A stretch of DNA of 64,000 nt from Edwardsiella hoshinae NBRC 105699 = ATCC 33379 (GTDB lineage: Bacteria; Pseudomonadota; Gammaproteobacteria; Enterobacterales; Enterobacteriaceae). This document shows, in pieces, positions 28,012 to 38,252 of this stretch; the stretch's first letter is position 1; each line of letters begins with the position of its first letter. Both the position numbers and the translations under genes were made by a program. A model generated the notes under the pieces. The model saw only the letters and a list, made by a program, of their open reading frames with translations. It searched no databases and was not told where the DNA came from. The stretch spans positions 1 to 64,000 of the forward strand of contig NZ_BAUC01000016.1 in assembly GCF_000474215.1 (NCBI RefSeq), read 5' to 3'.

Positions 28012-28765
28012 GTGGGTCGACAAACCGGCGGTGGCGGCGGCCTTTAGTCGCGCCGCCCACAGTTATGACGCGGCGGCTGCCTTTCAGCGCCACAGCGGCG
28101 AGCGTCTGTTGGCGCTGCTGGATGGCGCGGGGGCCGGGCGTGTGGCCTTGGACGTCGGGTGCGGTACCGGCTATTTTAGCCGACGTCTGACTGCCTGCGA
28201 TTACCGCGTCACAGCGCTCGATCTGGCACCCGGCATGTTGGCGCAGGCGCGGCGCCTGGACAGCGCGCAGCACTATGTGTTGGCCGATATGGAGCGCCTG
28301 CCGTTAGCCGATGCCTGTGTGGATCTCTGCTTCTGTAACTTAGCGATCCAGTGGTGCGCTTCGTTGCCTCGCGCGCTGGGTGAGTTGATGCGGGTAACGC
28401 GCCCCGGTGGCCGGGTGGTATTCACCACCCTGGCCGACGGCTCGTTGCAGGAGCTGGCCGCGGCCTGGCGGCAGGTGGACGGGCGGCAACACGTCAACCG
28501 CTTTCTGCGTCACGAACAGATTGCGGCGGCCTGCGCCCCCTATCGCCATTGCCTGACGATGCATACCCTGCGTTATCACTTTCCTGATGTTGTGGCCTTG
28601 ATGCGGTCGCTGAAAGGGATCGGCGCCACCCATTTGCATGCGGGACGGATGGGGGGATTAAGCGGACGCCAGCGTTTGGCACGCCTGGCGCAGTGCTATC
28701 CACGCCAGGCACAGGGCGTCGCGCTAAGTTATCAACTGGTGGTAGGAGAATTGACGCGTGGCTAG
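27995..28765 (+). CDS. bioC: malonyl-ACP O-methyltransferase
   Basis: Methylates malonyl-ACP so it can enter fatty-acid elongation as a disguised primer for pimelate. The 256-aa class I methyltransferase has the SAM-binding loop [15 protein letters not shown] near residue 50, followed by [14 protein letters not shown] and a C-terminal segment [14 protein letters not shown] typical of BioC. It overlaps the end of bioF by 17 nt. Confidence 0.97.
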   Translation: MTLAHEWVDKPAVAAAFSRAAHSYDAAAAFQRHSGERLLALLDGAGAGRVALDVGCGTGYFSRRLTACDYRVTALDLAPGMLAQARRLDSAQHYVLADMERLPLADACVDLCFCNLAIQWCASLPRALGELMRVTRPGGRVVFTTLADGSLQELAAAWRQVDGRQHVNRFLRHEQIAAACAPYRHCLTMHTLRYHFPDVVALMRSLKGIGATHLHAGRMGGLSGRQRLARLAQCYPRQAQGVALSYQLVVGELTRG

Positions 28766-29456
28766 TCGTACTCAGAGTTGGTTTATTACCGGAACCGATA
28801 CCGATGTGGGCAAGACGGTGGTCAGCACAGCATTGCTTCAGGCGGCGGCGCGCCATGGTCTGTGTTGTGCCGGTTATAAGCCGGTCGCCTCCGGGAGCGA
28901 ATGGGAGGCGGAAGGGTTGCGTAATGCCGATGCGTTGGCCTTGCAGGCCGCCTCGAACTTGGCGCTGCGCTACCAGGAGGTGAATCCTTACACCTTCGCC
29001 GAACCGACCTCCCCGCATATCGTCAGCGCAGCGCAGGGGGTGCTCATCGATCCGCGTCGCCTCAGCGCCGGGTTACATGCTCTACAGCGCCGGGCGCAGT
29101 GGGTCGTGGTGGAGGGCGCGGGGGGCTGGTTGACCCCGTTGAGCTCGGATTATGGTTTCGATCAGTGGGTGGTGCAAGAGCGTCTGCCGGTGATCCTGGT
29201 GGTGGGGGTGAAGCTGGGCTGCATCAATCACGCCTTACTGAGCGCGCGGGCGATCACGGCCGCCGGCCTGCCATTGGCCGGTTGGGTGGCCAATCAGATC
29301 CAGGCACCCGGTCGGCGTCATGCGGAGTATTTGGCGACCCTGCGACAGGGGTTATCCGTGCCCTGCCTGGGAGAGATCCCCTTTGATCCGGCGCTGGACA
29401 GCCAGGCGCGAGCCGCCTACTTGGATCTGACCGCGCTGCTGGCGGCGGAAGCTTAG
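28758..29456 (+). CDS. bioD: dethiobiotin synthetase
   Basis: ATP-dependent closure of the ureido ring with CO2. The 232-aa P-loop protein has FITGTDTDVGKT (Walker A) at the N-terminus, the GYKPVASG substrate loop and VVEGAGGWLTPL. It starts with GTG and overlaps bioC by 8 nt, completing the bioBFCD operon. Confidence 0.97.
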   Translation: MASRTQSWFITGTDTDVGKTVVSTALLQAAARHGLCCAGYKPVASGSEWEAEGLRNADALALQAASNLALRYQEVNPYTFAEPTSPHIVSAAQGVLIDPRRLSAGLHALQRRAQWVVVEGAGGWLTPLSSDYGFDQWVVQERLPVILVVGVKLGCINHALLSARAITAAGLPLAGWVANQIQAPGRRHAEYLATLRQGLSVPCLGEIPFDPALDSQARAAYLDLTALLAAEA

Positions 29457-30010
29457 CCCGCCCTCCTTGATAACTGAAAATTAGATTGTTTATTTGTTTT
29501 TAATCTGCATATTCGTTTAATAAACCGCCTGTGTCGGGCGGGCGAAAAAAAATCGCCGACTCCGCACGGGCGCTCTCCCGCGGGGCGCGCGAAGTTATCC
29601 ACCATTCCTGTGGATAACCTTGTGTATTAGGTTTAGAAAACCGACGCCAAGCCAGTGCCTATGCGGCTTGCACTTAACCCGCTCGGATTCTCGGCTTTTG
29701 AATGATTTCCTTGTATATCAAATAATTAAACAAAAGCAAGGCGGTGCGACGTTTTCACCGTTGCCGGCGTTCCCCTCTTGACAACGGCCCGGCGGCGGGG
29801 AAGCGCGCGGGTAATGTCGGAATGGGGATAAATGTCATTTTTATGTGACAGTTGTGAGTGCCAGGTGAATGTTTGCCGCGACGAGCGGGGCGGCTATTTT
29901 AAGCCGGCGGGCCATCCAGTAACATGACGGCTTCACGCGATGATCCGGCGGGCGAGGTGCGGCTGCTCCGTCGGCATTTTGCCGCCGCGCAAGCTATGGG
30001 GTAGCGAGCC
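29457..30010. other. long intergenic region between bioD and uvrB
   Basis: 554 bp without a gene. It has an AT-rich segment after bioD, a CCGCC/GGCGG hairpin near 29527-29543, the paired DnaA boxes at 29594-29618 and the uvrB promoter area. I looked for a LexA box (CTG-N10-CAG) and found none, although uvrB is an SOS gene in E. coli. Confidence 0.6.
29594..29618. promoter_or_regulatory. inverted pair of DnaA boxes
   Basis: GTTATCCAC - CATTCCT - GTGGATAAC is a perfect 9-bp inverted repeat. The right arm read on the minus strand is TTATCCACA, the consensus DnaA box; the left is TTATCCACC. Consensus DnaA-box matches have been described upstream of E. coli uvrB. Confidence 0.65.
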
Positions 30011-32029
30011 ATGAGTAAAACCTTCAAATTGCATTCCGCCTTTCAGCCCTCCGGCGATCAGCCCGAGGCGATTCGCCGCCTGGAGGAGGGGCTGGAGGAT
30101 GGCCTGGCGCATCAGACGCTGCTAGGGGTGACCGGCTCGGGCAAGACGTTCACCATCGCCAACGTGATCGCCGATCTCAATCGGCCAACCATGGTGATGG
30201 CGCCGAATAAGACGCTGGCTGCCCAACTGTATGGTGAGATGAAGCAATTCTTCCCCGACAATGCGGTCGAGTATTTCGTCTCTTACTACGACTATTACCA
30301 GCCGGAAGCCTATGTACCCAGTTCCGACACCTTCATCGAGAAAGACGCCTCGGTCAACGAACACATCGAACAGATGCGGCTCTCGGCCACCAAGGCGTTA
30401 TTGGAACGACGCGATGTGGTGGTGGTTGCCTCGGTCTCGGCGATCTATGGCCTGGGTGATCCCGATCTCTATCTGAAGATGATGCTGCACCTGACCCAGG
30501 GGATGTTGATCGATCAGCGCGCCATCCTGCGTCGTCTCTCCGAGCTGCAATACACCCGTAACGATCAGGCTTTCGCACGCGGTACCTTCCGTGTGCGCGG
30601 CGAGGTGATCGATATTTTCCCCGCCGAGGCCGAGGATCAGGCGTTGCGGGTGGAGCTGTTCGACGAGGAGGTGGAGCGTCTGTCGCTGTTCGACCCGCTC
30701 ACCGGTCAACTGTTGCGTCAGGTTCCACGCTTCACCGTCTATCCGAAAACCCATTATGTCACGCCGCGCGAGCGTATCTTGCAGGCGATGGAGGAGATCC
30801 GCGGCGAACTGGCGCAGCGCCGACAGGTGCTGCTGGCCAATAACAAGCTGCTGGAAGAGCAGCGCCTCAGCCAACGAACTCAGTTCGATCTGGAGATGAT
30901 GAATGAGCTGGGGTACTGCTCGGGGATCGAAAACTACTCCCGCTACCTCTCCGGACGTGGGCCCGGCGAGCCGCCGCCGACCCTGTTCGACTACCTGCCG
31001 GCGGACGGTTTGTTGGTGATCGATGAGTCGCACGTCACCATCCCGCAGATCGGCGGCATGTACCGTGGCGACCGAGCGCGCAAGGAGACGTTGGTCGAGT
31101 ATGGTTTCCGTCTGCCTTCCGCGTTGGATAACCGGCCGCTACGTTTCGAGGAGTTTGAGGCGTTGGCCCCGCAGACGATCTATGTTTCGGCGACGCCGGG
31201 CAACTATGAGCTGGAGAAGTCGGGTGGTGAGGTGATCGATCAGGTGGTGCGTCCGACCGGCCTGCTCGATCCGCAGATCGAGGTACGCCCGGTGGCGACC
31301 CAGGTGGACGATCTGCTGTCGGAGATCAATGCGCGCGCCGCGAGCGGCGAGCGGGTGCTGGTGACCACCCTGACCAAGCGAATGGCCGAGGATCTGACTG
31401 AGTATCTGGAGGAGCATGGGGTGCGGGTGCGCTATCTACACTCCGATATCGACACCGTCGAGCGCATGGAGATCATCCGCGATCTGCGTCTGGGCGAGTT
31501 CGATGCCCTGGTGGGCATCAACCTGCTGCGCGAAGGTTTGGATATGCCGGAAGTCTCCCTGGTGGCGATCCTGGACGCCGACAAGGAGGGCTTTCTGCGT
31601 TCCGAACGCTCGCTGATCCAGACCATCGGTCGAGCGGCGCGTAACCTCAACGGCAAGGCGATCCTGTATGCCGATAGCGTCACGCCGTCGATGGCGCGGG
31701 CGATCGGCGAGACGGAACGGCGGCGCGAACGCCAGCAGGCGTTTAACCTCGCGCATGGCATCGTGCCACAGGCGCTGAACAAGAAGGTGACCGATATCCT
31801 GCAACTGGGTGACGCTCCGACGCGCGGGCGTGGCAAAGGGACGCGCGGGCAGCGGGCTGCCGAGCCGCCGCGCGCCTACAGCGGCCTCTCTGCCAAACAG
31901 CTCGAACAGCAGATCCAGCGCCTAGAGGGGCAGATGTACCAGCATGCGCAGAACCTGGAGTTCGAGCAGGCCGCCGCGTTGCGTGATGAAATTCATCAGT
32001 TACGCGAACAGTTCAAGACGGCGCCGTAA
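30011..32029 (+). CDS. uvrB: excinuclease ABC subunit UvrB
   Basis: The damage-verifying helicase-like subunit of nucleotide excision repair; UvrA loads it and it then recruits UvrC. The protein is 672 aa (E. coli 673). It has Walker [10 protein letters not shown] near residue 40, the [10 protein letters not shown] beta-hairpin region that clamps DNA, Walker B VIDESH, helicase motifs V and VI ([22 protein letters not shown]), and the C-terminal UVR domain ([24 protein letters not shown]-type, about 630-668) for UvrC contact. Confidence 0.99.
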   Translation: MSKTFKLHSAFQPSGDQPEAIRRLEEGLEDGLAHQTLLGVTGSGKTFTIANVIADLNRPTMVMAPNKTLAAQLYGEMKQFFPDNAVEYFVSYYDYYQPEAYVPSSDTFIEKDASVNEHIEQMRLSATKALLERRDVVVVASVSAIYGLGDPDLYLKMMLHLTQGMLIDQRAILRRLSELQYTRNDQAFARGTFRVRGEVIDIFPAEAEDQALRVELFDEEVERLSLFDPLTGQLLRQVPRFTVYPKTHYVTPRERILQAMEEIRGELAQRRQVLLANNKLLEEQRLSQRTQFDLEMMNELGYCSGIENYSRYLSGRGPGEPPPTLFDYLPADGLLVIDESHVTIPQIGGMYRGDRARKETLVEYGFRLPSALDNRPLRFEEFEALAPQTIYVSATPGNYELEKSGGEVIDQVVRPTGLLDPQIEVRPVATQVDDLLSEINARAASGERVLVTTLTKRMAEDLTEYLEEHGVRVRYLHSDIDTVERMEIIRDLRLGEFDALVGINLLREGLDMPEVSLVAILDADKEGFLRSERSLIQTIGRAARNLNGKAILYADSVTPSMARAIGETERRRERQQAFNLAHGIVPQALNKKVTDILQLGDAPTRGRGKGTRGQRAAEPPRAYSGLSAKQLEQQIQRLEGQMYQHAQNLEFEQAAALRDEIHQLREQFKTAP

Positions 32030-32104
32030 CGGCGTCGCTTTTGCTTGCCCGGCGGCGCTAAGGCCGTTAGGGTAAGCGCCTTTCATGCCAAGCGGATAAT
32101 CCTC

Positions 32105-32377
32105 ATGTCTATATCACGCGATCCCCTGCACGGGGTCACTCTCGAAGCGTTACTCAACGCGCTGGTGGCACGCTACGGTTGGCCGGAGTTGGGCCGCCGT
32201 ATCGCCATCAATTGCTTTCTGAGCGATCCTAGCATCAAGTCGAGCCTCAAGTTTCTGCGCCGTACCCCTTGGGCGCGCGCCAAGGTTGAGGCACTTTATC
32301 TGGCGTCATTGCAGGATGCGCCGAGCGATCCGGCCGCGCCGTGGGACGGTTGGCGACGACGTCACGACGATGCGTGA
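32105..32377 (+). CDS. VF530/DUF2132-family small protein
   Basis: A 90-aa protein of the VF530 family (DUF2132), whose fold is thought to bind DNA. The signature region DPLHGVTLEALLNALVARYGW and the SDPSIKSSLKFLRRTPWAR segment are typical. The ATG at 32105 starts at the family's usual N-terminus; the open frame reaches back to 32045. Its function is not known. Confidence 0.85.
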   Translation: MSISRDPLHGVTLEALLNALVARYGWPELGRRIAINCFLSDPSIKSSLKFLRRTPWARAKVEALYLASLQDAPSDPAAPWDGWRRRHDDA

Positions 32378-32449
32378 TGGGCCGCGCCTGCGTTGCGGGC
32401 GGCACAGGAACTCAGTACTATCTGCGCCGCTATCCACGAGGGGAAAGGT

Positions 32450-33406
32450 ATGCCGAAAGTCAAACGGGTGCTGTTGGCGCCGATGGAAGGGGTGCTCGAT
32501 GCCTTGGTACGCGAGCTGTTGAGCGAGGTGAATGATTACGATCTGTGCATCACCGAGTTTGTGCGGGTGGTGGATCGCCTGTTGCCGGAAAAGGTGTTCT
32601 ACCGCCTCTGCCCGGAGCTGCATCGTCACAGCCGCACACGCAGCGGCACGCCGGTACGCATCCAGTTACTGGGGCAGTCACCACACTGGCTAGCAGAAAA
32701 CGCCCTGCGCGCGGTAACCCTGGGATCACCCGGCGTCGACTTCAATTGCGGCTGTCCGTCGAAGGCGGTCAATGGTAGCGGTGGGGGCGCGACGCTGCTG
32801 AAGGATCCGGCACAGATCTACGCGGGCGTACGGGCGATGCGCCAGGCGGTGCCCGCAGCGCTGCCGGTCACGGTCAAGGTGCGTCTGGGCTGGGAGAGTG
32901 CTAGCCAGCGCTTCGAGATCGCCGATGCGGTGCAACAGGCTGGAGCGACGGAGCTGGTGGTCCATGGGCGCACCAAGGAGGACGGCTATCGCGCCGAACG
33001 CATCAATTGGGCAGCGATCGGCGAGATCCGGCGGCGTCTGTCGATCCCGGTGATCGCCAACGGTGAGATCTGGGATTATGCCAGCGCTCAAGCCTGCCTG
33101 GCGCAGACCGGTTGCGACGCCGTGATGATCGGACGCGGAGCGTTGAATATCCCTAACCTGAGCCGGGTGGTGAAAGATAACGCCGCGCCGTTGGCGTGGC
33201 CGGAGGTCGTGGCGCTGTTGCAGCGTTACGTTCGTCTGGAGAAGCAGGGCGATACCGGTCTGTACCATGTGGCGCGCATCAAGCAGTGGCTTGGCTATTT
33301 GCGTAAGGTCTATCCCCAGGCGGAGACGCTGTTTCGCCAGGTGCGGCCGCTGATGGCGACATCGGCGATCGCGGCGCGCATCGATGCGCTGTCATGCGCC
33401 GAGTAA
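32450..33406 (+). CDS. dusC: tRNA-dihydrouridine(16) synthase
   Basis: An FMN enzyme that reduces U16 of tRNAs to dihydrouridine. The protein is 318 aa (E. coli DusC 315). It shows [28 protein letters not shown] with the catalytic Cys, [30 protein letters not shown] and [12 protein letters not shown], which match DusC rather than DusA or DusB. The start at 32450 follows GAGGGGAAAG. Confidence 0.96.
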   Translation: MPKVKRVLLAPMEGVLDALVRELLSEVNDYDLCITEFVRVVDRLLPEKVFYRLCPELHRHSRTRSGTPVRIQLLGQSPHWLAENALRAVTLGSPGVDFNCGCPSKAVNGSGGGATLLKDPAQIYAGVRAMRQAVPAALPVTVKVRLGWESASQRFEIADAVQQAGATELVVHGRTKEDGYRAERINWAAIGEIRRRLSIPVIANGEIWDYASAQACLAQTGCDAVMIGRGALNIPNLSRVVKDNAAPLAWPEVVALLQRYVRLEKQGDTGLYHVARIKQWLGYLRKVYPQAETLFRQVRPLMATSAIAARIDALSCAE

Positions 33407-33489
33407 GCGCCGGCTCGCCGTGAGTCGCGTGTCATCGCCGAGCGGTGTGCGCTAAGACCGAGGCGAATGCGCCCAGCCCTGGGGGCGAC

Positions 33490-34389
33490 TCAGTGGCGCA
33501 CCACGCGGAAATCCATCAGGCGGTTACCCAACAGCGCCAGCGCCAGGCCGAGTAGGATCAACAACAGGCTATAGAGCTGTACGGCGCTCAATGTGGTGCC
33601 CAGAATGATCTTATCGGCGGCCAGTGCGATCAACGGAATCAGCAGGGTAAAGGGCATCAAGTAGCCGGTGTGGTTACGCCTGAGCAAGCGTCCCCAGATG
33701 GCGTAGGCCAGATGGGTCGCGATGTAGGCCAGATAAAGCAGCGCCAGCAAGGTGGTAAGATCGAGCCCGCGCAGGGCCGTCAGGGTAGCTTCGTCCCCAT
33801 CGAACAGCCAGGCGGCGAGGAAGAAAGGCAGGATCGGTGCCAATGCGGCCCAGGCGATCAATGCCGGTAACGAGCCTTGAATGCTGTCGCGGATGCGCAG
33901 ACGCTGGATCAGATTACCCAGCGCCAGGCACAGGGCGGCTCCCAGGGCTAACAGAACGGCGCCTTCTGGTAGCGAGAGCCCATCGGCGCCCGGGTGTAAC
34001 AGTAACGCCACGCCGGCGAACACCAACAGTAGCGCAAAGAGCTGACTGAGGCGGATGCGTTCGCCGAACAGTAGGGTGCCGAGCAGCACGGTAAACAGCA
34101 GCTGTAGTTGCAGCAACATCGCGGCTACGCCCGCACTGAGGCCGCCATGCAGGGCGAAAAACAGGAAAGCAAACTGGCCGAAACCGATCAGCAGGCCATA
34201 CAGGATCAGCGTGTGTGCCGCGAGGGCCGGGCGCGGCAGTAGGAAGATGGCGGGCAGCGCCAGCAGCAAACAGCGCAGGCCGCCCAGGAGCAGCGGCGAT
34301 AGGTGTTGCAGCCCTAGCTGCATCGCCACAAAGCCGACGCCCCAGATCGCCACCACCAACAGCGCCAGCAGGGTATCTTTTAGCCCCAT
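33490..34389 (-). CDS. EamA-family (DMT) transporter
   Basis: A 299-aa drug/metabolite-superfamily exporter with ten predicted helices in two EamA repeats. The N-terminus (LLALLVVAIWGVGFVAMQLGL) and the QFAFLFFAL and TVLLGTLLFGERI segments resemble E. coli EamA (YdeD), an exporter of cysteine pathway metabolites. The substrate here is not known. It is divergent from pbpG. Confidence 0.85.
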   Translation of the reverse strand: MGLKDTLLALLVVAIWGVGFVAMQLGLQHLSPLLLGGLRCLLLALPAIFLLPRPALAAHTLILYGLLIGFGQFAFLFFALHGGLSAGVAAMLLQLQLLFTVLLGTLLFGERIRLSQLFALLLVFAGVALLLHPGADGLSLPEGAVLLALGAALCLALGNLIQRLRIRDSIQGSLPALIAWAALAPILPFFLAAWLFDGDEATLTALRGLDLTTLLALLYLAYIATHLAYAIWGRLLRRNHTGYLMPFTLLIPLIALAADKIILGTTLSAVQLYSLLLILLGLALALLGNRLMDFRVVRH

Positions 34390-34805
34390 AATGCCTCCCT
34401 CATTTTGTCGTTTCGTTCCCGTGCAGCGGTGTGGCGAGCGCGGGGCGTTTTAGCGGTTATCCCACTGATAAAACAACTATAGTCAAGGCTATCTGTTCGT
34501 GTATCTTTTCCCCGCTTTGGCCGCAATAATTTTGTTTGCATGTAGCGCGTCGCGCCATTCACATACGGAAACATTTTTATTTTTGCTGCCTTTCCGGCGA
34601 GCGATTAGGCTGTGTGCCGCCGCGCCCAACGCGCCGCCAGCGTCTATACTGTGTCGGTGCGCACGCAACGCATTGTAGCCGCTAATGCCATGATAGACAT
34701 GCCTTTTCGGCTCACTATTCCCGCCCATAGGCCGCAGTCGGCCATCAGTATGGCGGGTTTCCCGGCGCATCCCGGGTCATTCCCTAGCGAGATTAATGAA
34801 GAAAC
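34390..34805. other. intergenic region between EamA gene and pbpG
   Basis: 416 bp separating two divergent genes. No supported gene and no strong motif seen; it must carry both promoters. Confidence 0.5.
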
Positions 34806-35735
34806 ATGGTTGTTACACTCCGTTATTCCCTATTAAGTTTACTGATCGTGGGCGGTACTCTGGCGGCGTTGCCAGCGGTGCAGGCCAGTGACAATGCCCC
34901 CTCCGCGCAACAGCGTGCCCCGTTGGCGCTCGCCTCGGGAAGCGCCATGGTGATGGATCTGAATACCCATCAGGTGATCTACGCCAGCCATCCCGATGTG
35001 CAGGTGCCGATCGCCTCGATCACCAAGCTGATGACGGCGATGGTGGCGCTGGACGCCCATCCTGATCTGAACGAAGTGATTGCGGTCGATATCCGTCATA
35101 CCAAAGAATTGAAAGGCGTCTTCTCACGGGTACGGGTCGGCAGCGAGCAGACACGTCGCCAGATGCTGCTGTTGGCGTTGATGTCGTCGGAAAACCGCGC
35201 CGCCGCGACCTTGGCGCACCATTATCCCGGCGGCTACGACGCCTTCATTCGCGCGATGAACGCCAAGGCCCGGGCGTTGGGCATGACGCGTACCCACTAT
35301 GTCGAGCCGACCGGCCTCTCTCCGCTGAACGTGTCGAGCGCGCGTGATCTGGTTAAGTTGCTGCAAGCGACGAAGACGTATCCATTGATCAGTGAACTCA
35401 GCACGACGGAAACCCAGAGCGTGACTTTCCGTCACCCGACCTATACAGAAACCTTTAACAATACCAATCACTTGTTGCGCAATGATAAGTGGAACATCGC
35501 GCTGACCAAGACCGGATTCACCAATCAGGCGGGACACTGCCTGGCGATGCGCACGGTGATCGGCGGGCGCCCGGTGGCCCTGGTGGTATTGGATGCCTTT
35601 GGCAAATATACCCACTTCGCCGATGCTAACCGCCTGCGTGAATGGATGCTGACGGGCAAGGCGTCGCCGGTACCGGCGGCGGCCCTCAGCTACAAACAAC
35701 AGAAAAATCTGGGCCAGCGTCTGGCTGAAAATTAA
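34806..35735 (+). CDS. pbpG: D-alanyl-D-alanine endopeptidase (PBP7)
   Basis: A periplasmic low-molecular-weight penicillin-binding protein that cuts peptidoglycan cross-links. The protein is 309 aa (E. coli 310) with a signal peptide ([17 protein letters not shown]). The serine active site is SITK near residue 65, the second motif is SSEN, and the third is KTGFT. It stands alone, upstream of yedI. Confidence 0.96.
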   Translation: MVVTLRYSLLSLLIVGGTLAALPAVQASDNAPSAQQRAPLALASGSAMVMDLNTHQVIYASHPDVQVPIASITKLMTAMVALDAHPDLNEVIAVDIRHTKELKGVFSRVRVGSEQTRRQMLLLALMSSENRAAATLAHHYPGGYDAFIRAMNAKARALGMTRTHYVEPTGLSPLNVSSARDLVKLLQATKTYPLISELSTTETQSVTFRHPTYTETFNNTNHLLRNDKWNIALTKTGFTNQAGHCLAMRTVIGGRPVALVVLDAFGKYTHFADANRLREWMLTGKASPVPAAALSYKQQKNLGQRLAEN

Positions 35736-35844
35736 GGTTATGCCTCGTGCAGAGGTGATGGGCGCGTGCGCCTGAGGGTGTACGACTGTTGGATCTTCGC
35801 GGCGTATGCTCACTGGCGCGATCATGGTAAGAAGGAGGTAGAGG

Positions 35845-36756
35845 GTGGCCGGCAGCAGTCTATTGACCCTGATCGATGATATCGCTTCGTTGCTCGACGA
35901 TGTGGCGTTGATGAGTAAGGTGGCGGCGCGGAAGACCGCCGGCGTATTGGGGGATGATCTGGCGCTCAACGCCCAACAGGTTAGCGGTGTGCATGCCGAT
36001 CGCGAACTGCCTGTGGTGTGGGCGGTCGCGTGCGGCTCCTTGTTGAATAAGGCGATTCTGGTGCCTCTGGCGCTGTTGATCAGCGCCGTGGCGCCTTGGT
36101 TGATTACCCCGTTGTTGATGCTGGGCGGCGCCTTCTTGTGTTATGAGGGGGCGGAGAAGTTGGTGCATAAGTGCTGGCCGCAGGATGAGGGCGAGGCTCC
36201 GGCAGCGATAGCGGCGCTGACGCAAGGGGATATCGTCGCCTATGAACGTAACAAGGTGAAGGGGGCGATCCGTACCGATTTCATCCTCTCCGCCGAGATC
36301 GTCGCCATTACGCTGGGTACGGTGGCCAGCGCGCCTTTTGTCCAGCAAGTGCTGGTGCTATGTGGCATCGCCTTGCTGATGACGCTCGGCGTGTACGGTT
36401 TGGTGGCGTTGATCGTGAAGCTGGATGATGCCGGGGTGTGGCTTGGCGCGCGGCCAAGCCGCATCGCGCGTGGCCTGGGGCGCGCTATCCTCTATACGGC
36501 CCCCTGGTTGATGCGTCTACTGTCGCTGGCGGGGACGATCGCCATGTTTATGGTTGGCGGCGGTATTGTGGTGCATGGTTTACCCTGGTTGCATCACGGT
36601 ATTCTCGCCCTGAGTCAATCGGCAGGGGCATGGCCGACGCTGGGTGAGTTACTCGGCGGGGTCGTCCCCTCTTTGCTGGCGATGCTGTTCGGCTTGCTGT
36701 TGGGGATGGTTATCGTTGGTGTACTCCTCGGGGGGCAGCGTCTCCTGCGTCGTTGA
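35845..36756 (+). CDS. yedI: DUF808 inner-membrane protein YedI
   Basis: A 303-aa membrane protein of the DUF808 family. It shows [36 protein letters not shown]-type N-terminal sequence, then [15 protein letters not shown] and several hydrophobic helices, and is close to E. coli YedI (305 aa). It starts at GTG with AAGGAGGTAG just upstream. Its function is unknown. Confidence 0.92.
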   Translation: MAGSSLLTLIDDIASLLDDVALMSKVAARKTAGVLGDDLALNAQQVSGVHADRELPVVWAVACGSLLNKAILVPLALLISAVAPWLITPLLMLGGAFLCYEGAEKLVHKCWPQDEGEAPAAIAALTQGDIVAYERNKVKGAIRTDFILSAEIVAITLGTVASAPFVQQVLVLCGIALLMTLGVYGLVALIVKLDDAGVWLGARPSRIARGLGRAILYTAPWLMRLLSLAGTIAMFMVGGGIVVHGLPWLHHGILALSQSAGAWPTLGELLGGVVPSLLAMLFGLLLGMVIVGVLLGGQRLLRR

Positions 36757-37281
36757 TCTGCGGCGGTGGCCTGGCCTACCGCCGACGCCCTTCTCTTTGC
36801 GTTTTCCTTTTCGCACTATGCGCAATATCTCCTTGTTTTGCTTTCGTATCCTTGCGATGGTTATGTAAAGGTATTAGCGATTTTACCCTCGGCTGTGGCG
36901 GTGAGTCGATCAAAACAGACGTGAGGCAATCGATTTATCACTTGCTTTCCCTAGGGAATATTTGGATAAATAGCTGCCAAAGCGTTGTTGAGGGGATAAG
37001 CAGGCGTAAGTTCGAACCTTGTCGTCCTTTTATGCCTCTGTCACGGAAAGTGCATCATTTTTCCCTTATTCGCTTTTATTTGTTTTTTATTTCATTTTAT
37101 GCGTAAGTTAACGAAGAATATTGCTTTCGTTTGCTACTCTATAGCCTGGGCAACCTAATGAGGGCGATCGGCACTGTATGCTGCTTGTCGATGATCTCGA
37201 TGTCGCTCTTCTATCAGCGGATAGACCGCGCCTGTCACCACGCGGGTGACGTTCCGGTTAGGTTGTCGCTATGCTAGCTTT

Positions 37282-37349
37282 GAAAGTTGGTGGTGGTTAT
37301 TCGAAAGTTTGTGAAAGCAATCATATTTTTCGGTTGTTTGTGTTGAAAG
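37282..37349. promoter_or_regulatory. cluster of AgaR-type GAAAG sites before agaR
   Basis: GAAAG occurs at 37282-37286, 37303-37307, 37313-37317 and 37345-37349. The last two share the longer string TGAAAGCAATC. An opposite-strand copy, TTGCTTTCGTTTGCT, lies at 37121-37135. E. coli AgaR recognises a T-rich site with repeated TTTC, so these are good operator candidates for autoregulation. Confidence 0.5.
37310..37325. promoter_or_regulatory. candidate CRP site before agaR
   Basis: TGTGA-AAGCAA-TCATA matches nine of the ten conserved bases of the CRP consensus. It overlaps two GAAAG sites, as expected for a sugar operon under both catabolite and specific control. Confidence 0.45.
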
Positions 37350-37422
37350 CAATCGTAATGTTATTAATCTTAGTTCGAGGCCAGTTGAAGCCCGCTTCAA
37401 CCGGTTTCGTAAGGGGACAAAA

Positions 37423-38202
37423 GTGAAAGCGGCAGCAATCGAAAGGCGTATGGAAATCTTCAACGTGGTGACCGCTCAAGGGAAAGCTCGCGTTGAGGAG
37501 TTAGCCGCAAGATTTAACGTCTCAAGCGTCACTATCCGCAGTGACCTGACCTTTCTGGAGGAGAACGGCTATATCGTGCGTTCGCATGGGGCGGCTATCC
37601 CGAATACCGGGGTGATTGCCGAACTGAGCGTCCACGAGAAGCGCCACCGTAATAGCGGTGTGAAATCCCAGATCGGTCTGGCGGCGGCCAAGCTGATTAA
37701 CAGCGGTGACGCGGTGATTCTGGATTCTGGTACGACGACCCGTGAGATCGCCGGGCACCTTCGGGGCTTGGAGAACGTGGTGGTCATGACTAACGGTCTG
37801 GATGTCGCCGTGGAGCTCGTCTCCTCGCCCGGTATCGAGGTAGTGTGTACCGGCGGGGTGTTACGTAAGAGCGCAATGTCTTTTTCAGGTTCGCAGGCCG
37901 AAGCCTGCTTGAAGAACTTCTGTTTCGACAAAGTTTTTCTCGGGGTGGATGGATTCGATCTGCGAGCGGGTATCACTACGCACAACGAGCAGGAAGCGAG
38001 TCTTAACCGCTTGATGTGTGAGATCTCCGATCAGGTGATCGCGGTTGCCGACTCGACCAAGTTCGGCAAGCGTGGTTACCATATGATTCGGGATTTTGCT
38101 GATATCGATATCCTGGTGACGGACTCCGGGGTGCCCGACGATTATGTCGAACGCCTGCGGGAAGCCCACGTCGAAGTGATTATCGCTGAAAAAGAGAAGT
38201 GA
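37423..38202 (+). CDS. agaR: DeoR-family regulator of the GalNAc locus (AgaR-like)
   Basis: A 259-aa DeoR/GlpR-type repressor. The winged helix is at residues 5-60 (VEELAARFNVSSVTIRSDLTFLE), and the sugar-phosphate sensor domain has DSGTTTREIA, MTNGLDVA, GGVLRKSAMSFSG and FLGVDGFD. Size and position agree with AgaR, which in E. coli represses the aga genes until an amino-sugar phosphate builds up. It starts the cluster and lies 50 bp before kbaZ. The link to GalNAc comes mainly from the neighbours. Confidence 0.88.
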   Translation: MKAAAIERRMEIFNVVTAQGKARVEELAARFNVSSVTIRSDLTFLEENGYIVRSHGAAIPNTGVIAELSVHEKRHRNSGVKSQIGLAAAKLINSGDAVILDSGTTTREIAGHLRGLENVVVMTNGLDVAVELVSSPGIEVVCTGGVLRKSAMSFSGSQAEACLKNFCFDKVFLGVDGFDLRAGITTHNEQEASLNRLMCEISDQVIAVADSTKFGKRGYHMIRDFADIDILVTDSGVPDDYVERLREAHVEVIIAEKEK

Positions 38203-38252
38203 CGCGCTGACTCCACGGTAAACCGGTCCGTGTTTATTGTGGAGTTATTTTG

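Larger units (their letters stand above)
36757..37422. other. long control region upstream of agaR
   Basis: 666 bp without a credible gene. It is AT-rich in parts. A 115-bp segment is bounded by CAACCTAA (37151-37158) and TTAGGTTG (37258-37265), with an internal GTCACC-ACGCG-GGTGAC hairpin. The agaR promoter and several GAAAG/CTTTC sites lie at the right end. Confidence 0.55.

Noticed and set aside
29840-29930. Possible SOS box before uvrB (GTGACAGTTG and CCATCCAGTAAC areas)
   Set aside because: Neither fits CTG-N10-CAG; the second keeps only one half-site.
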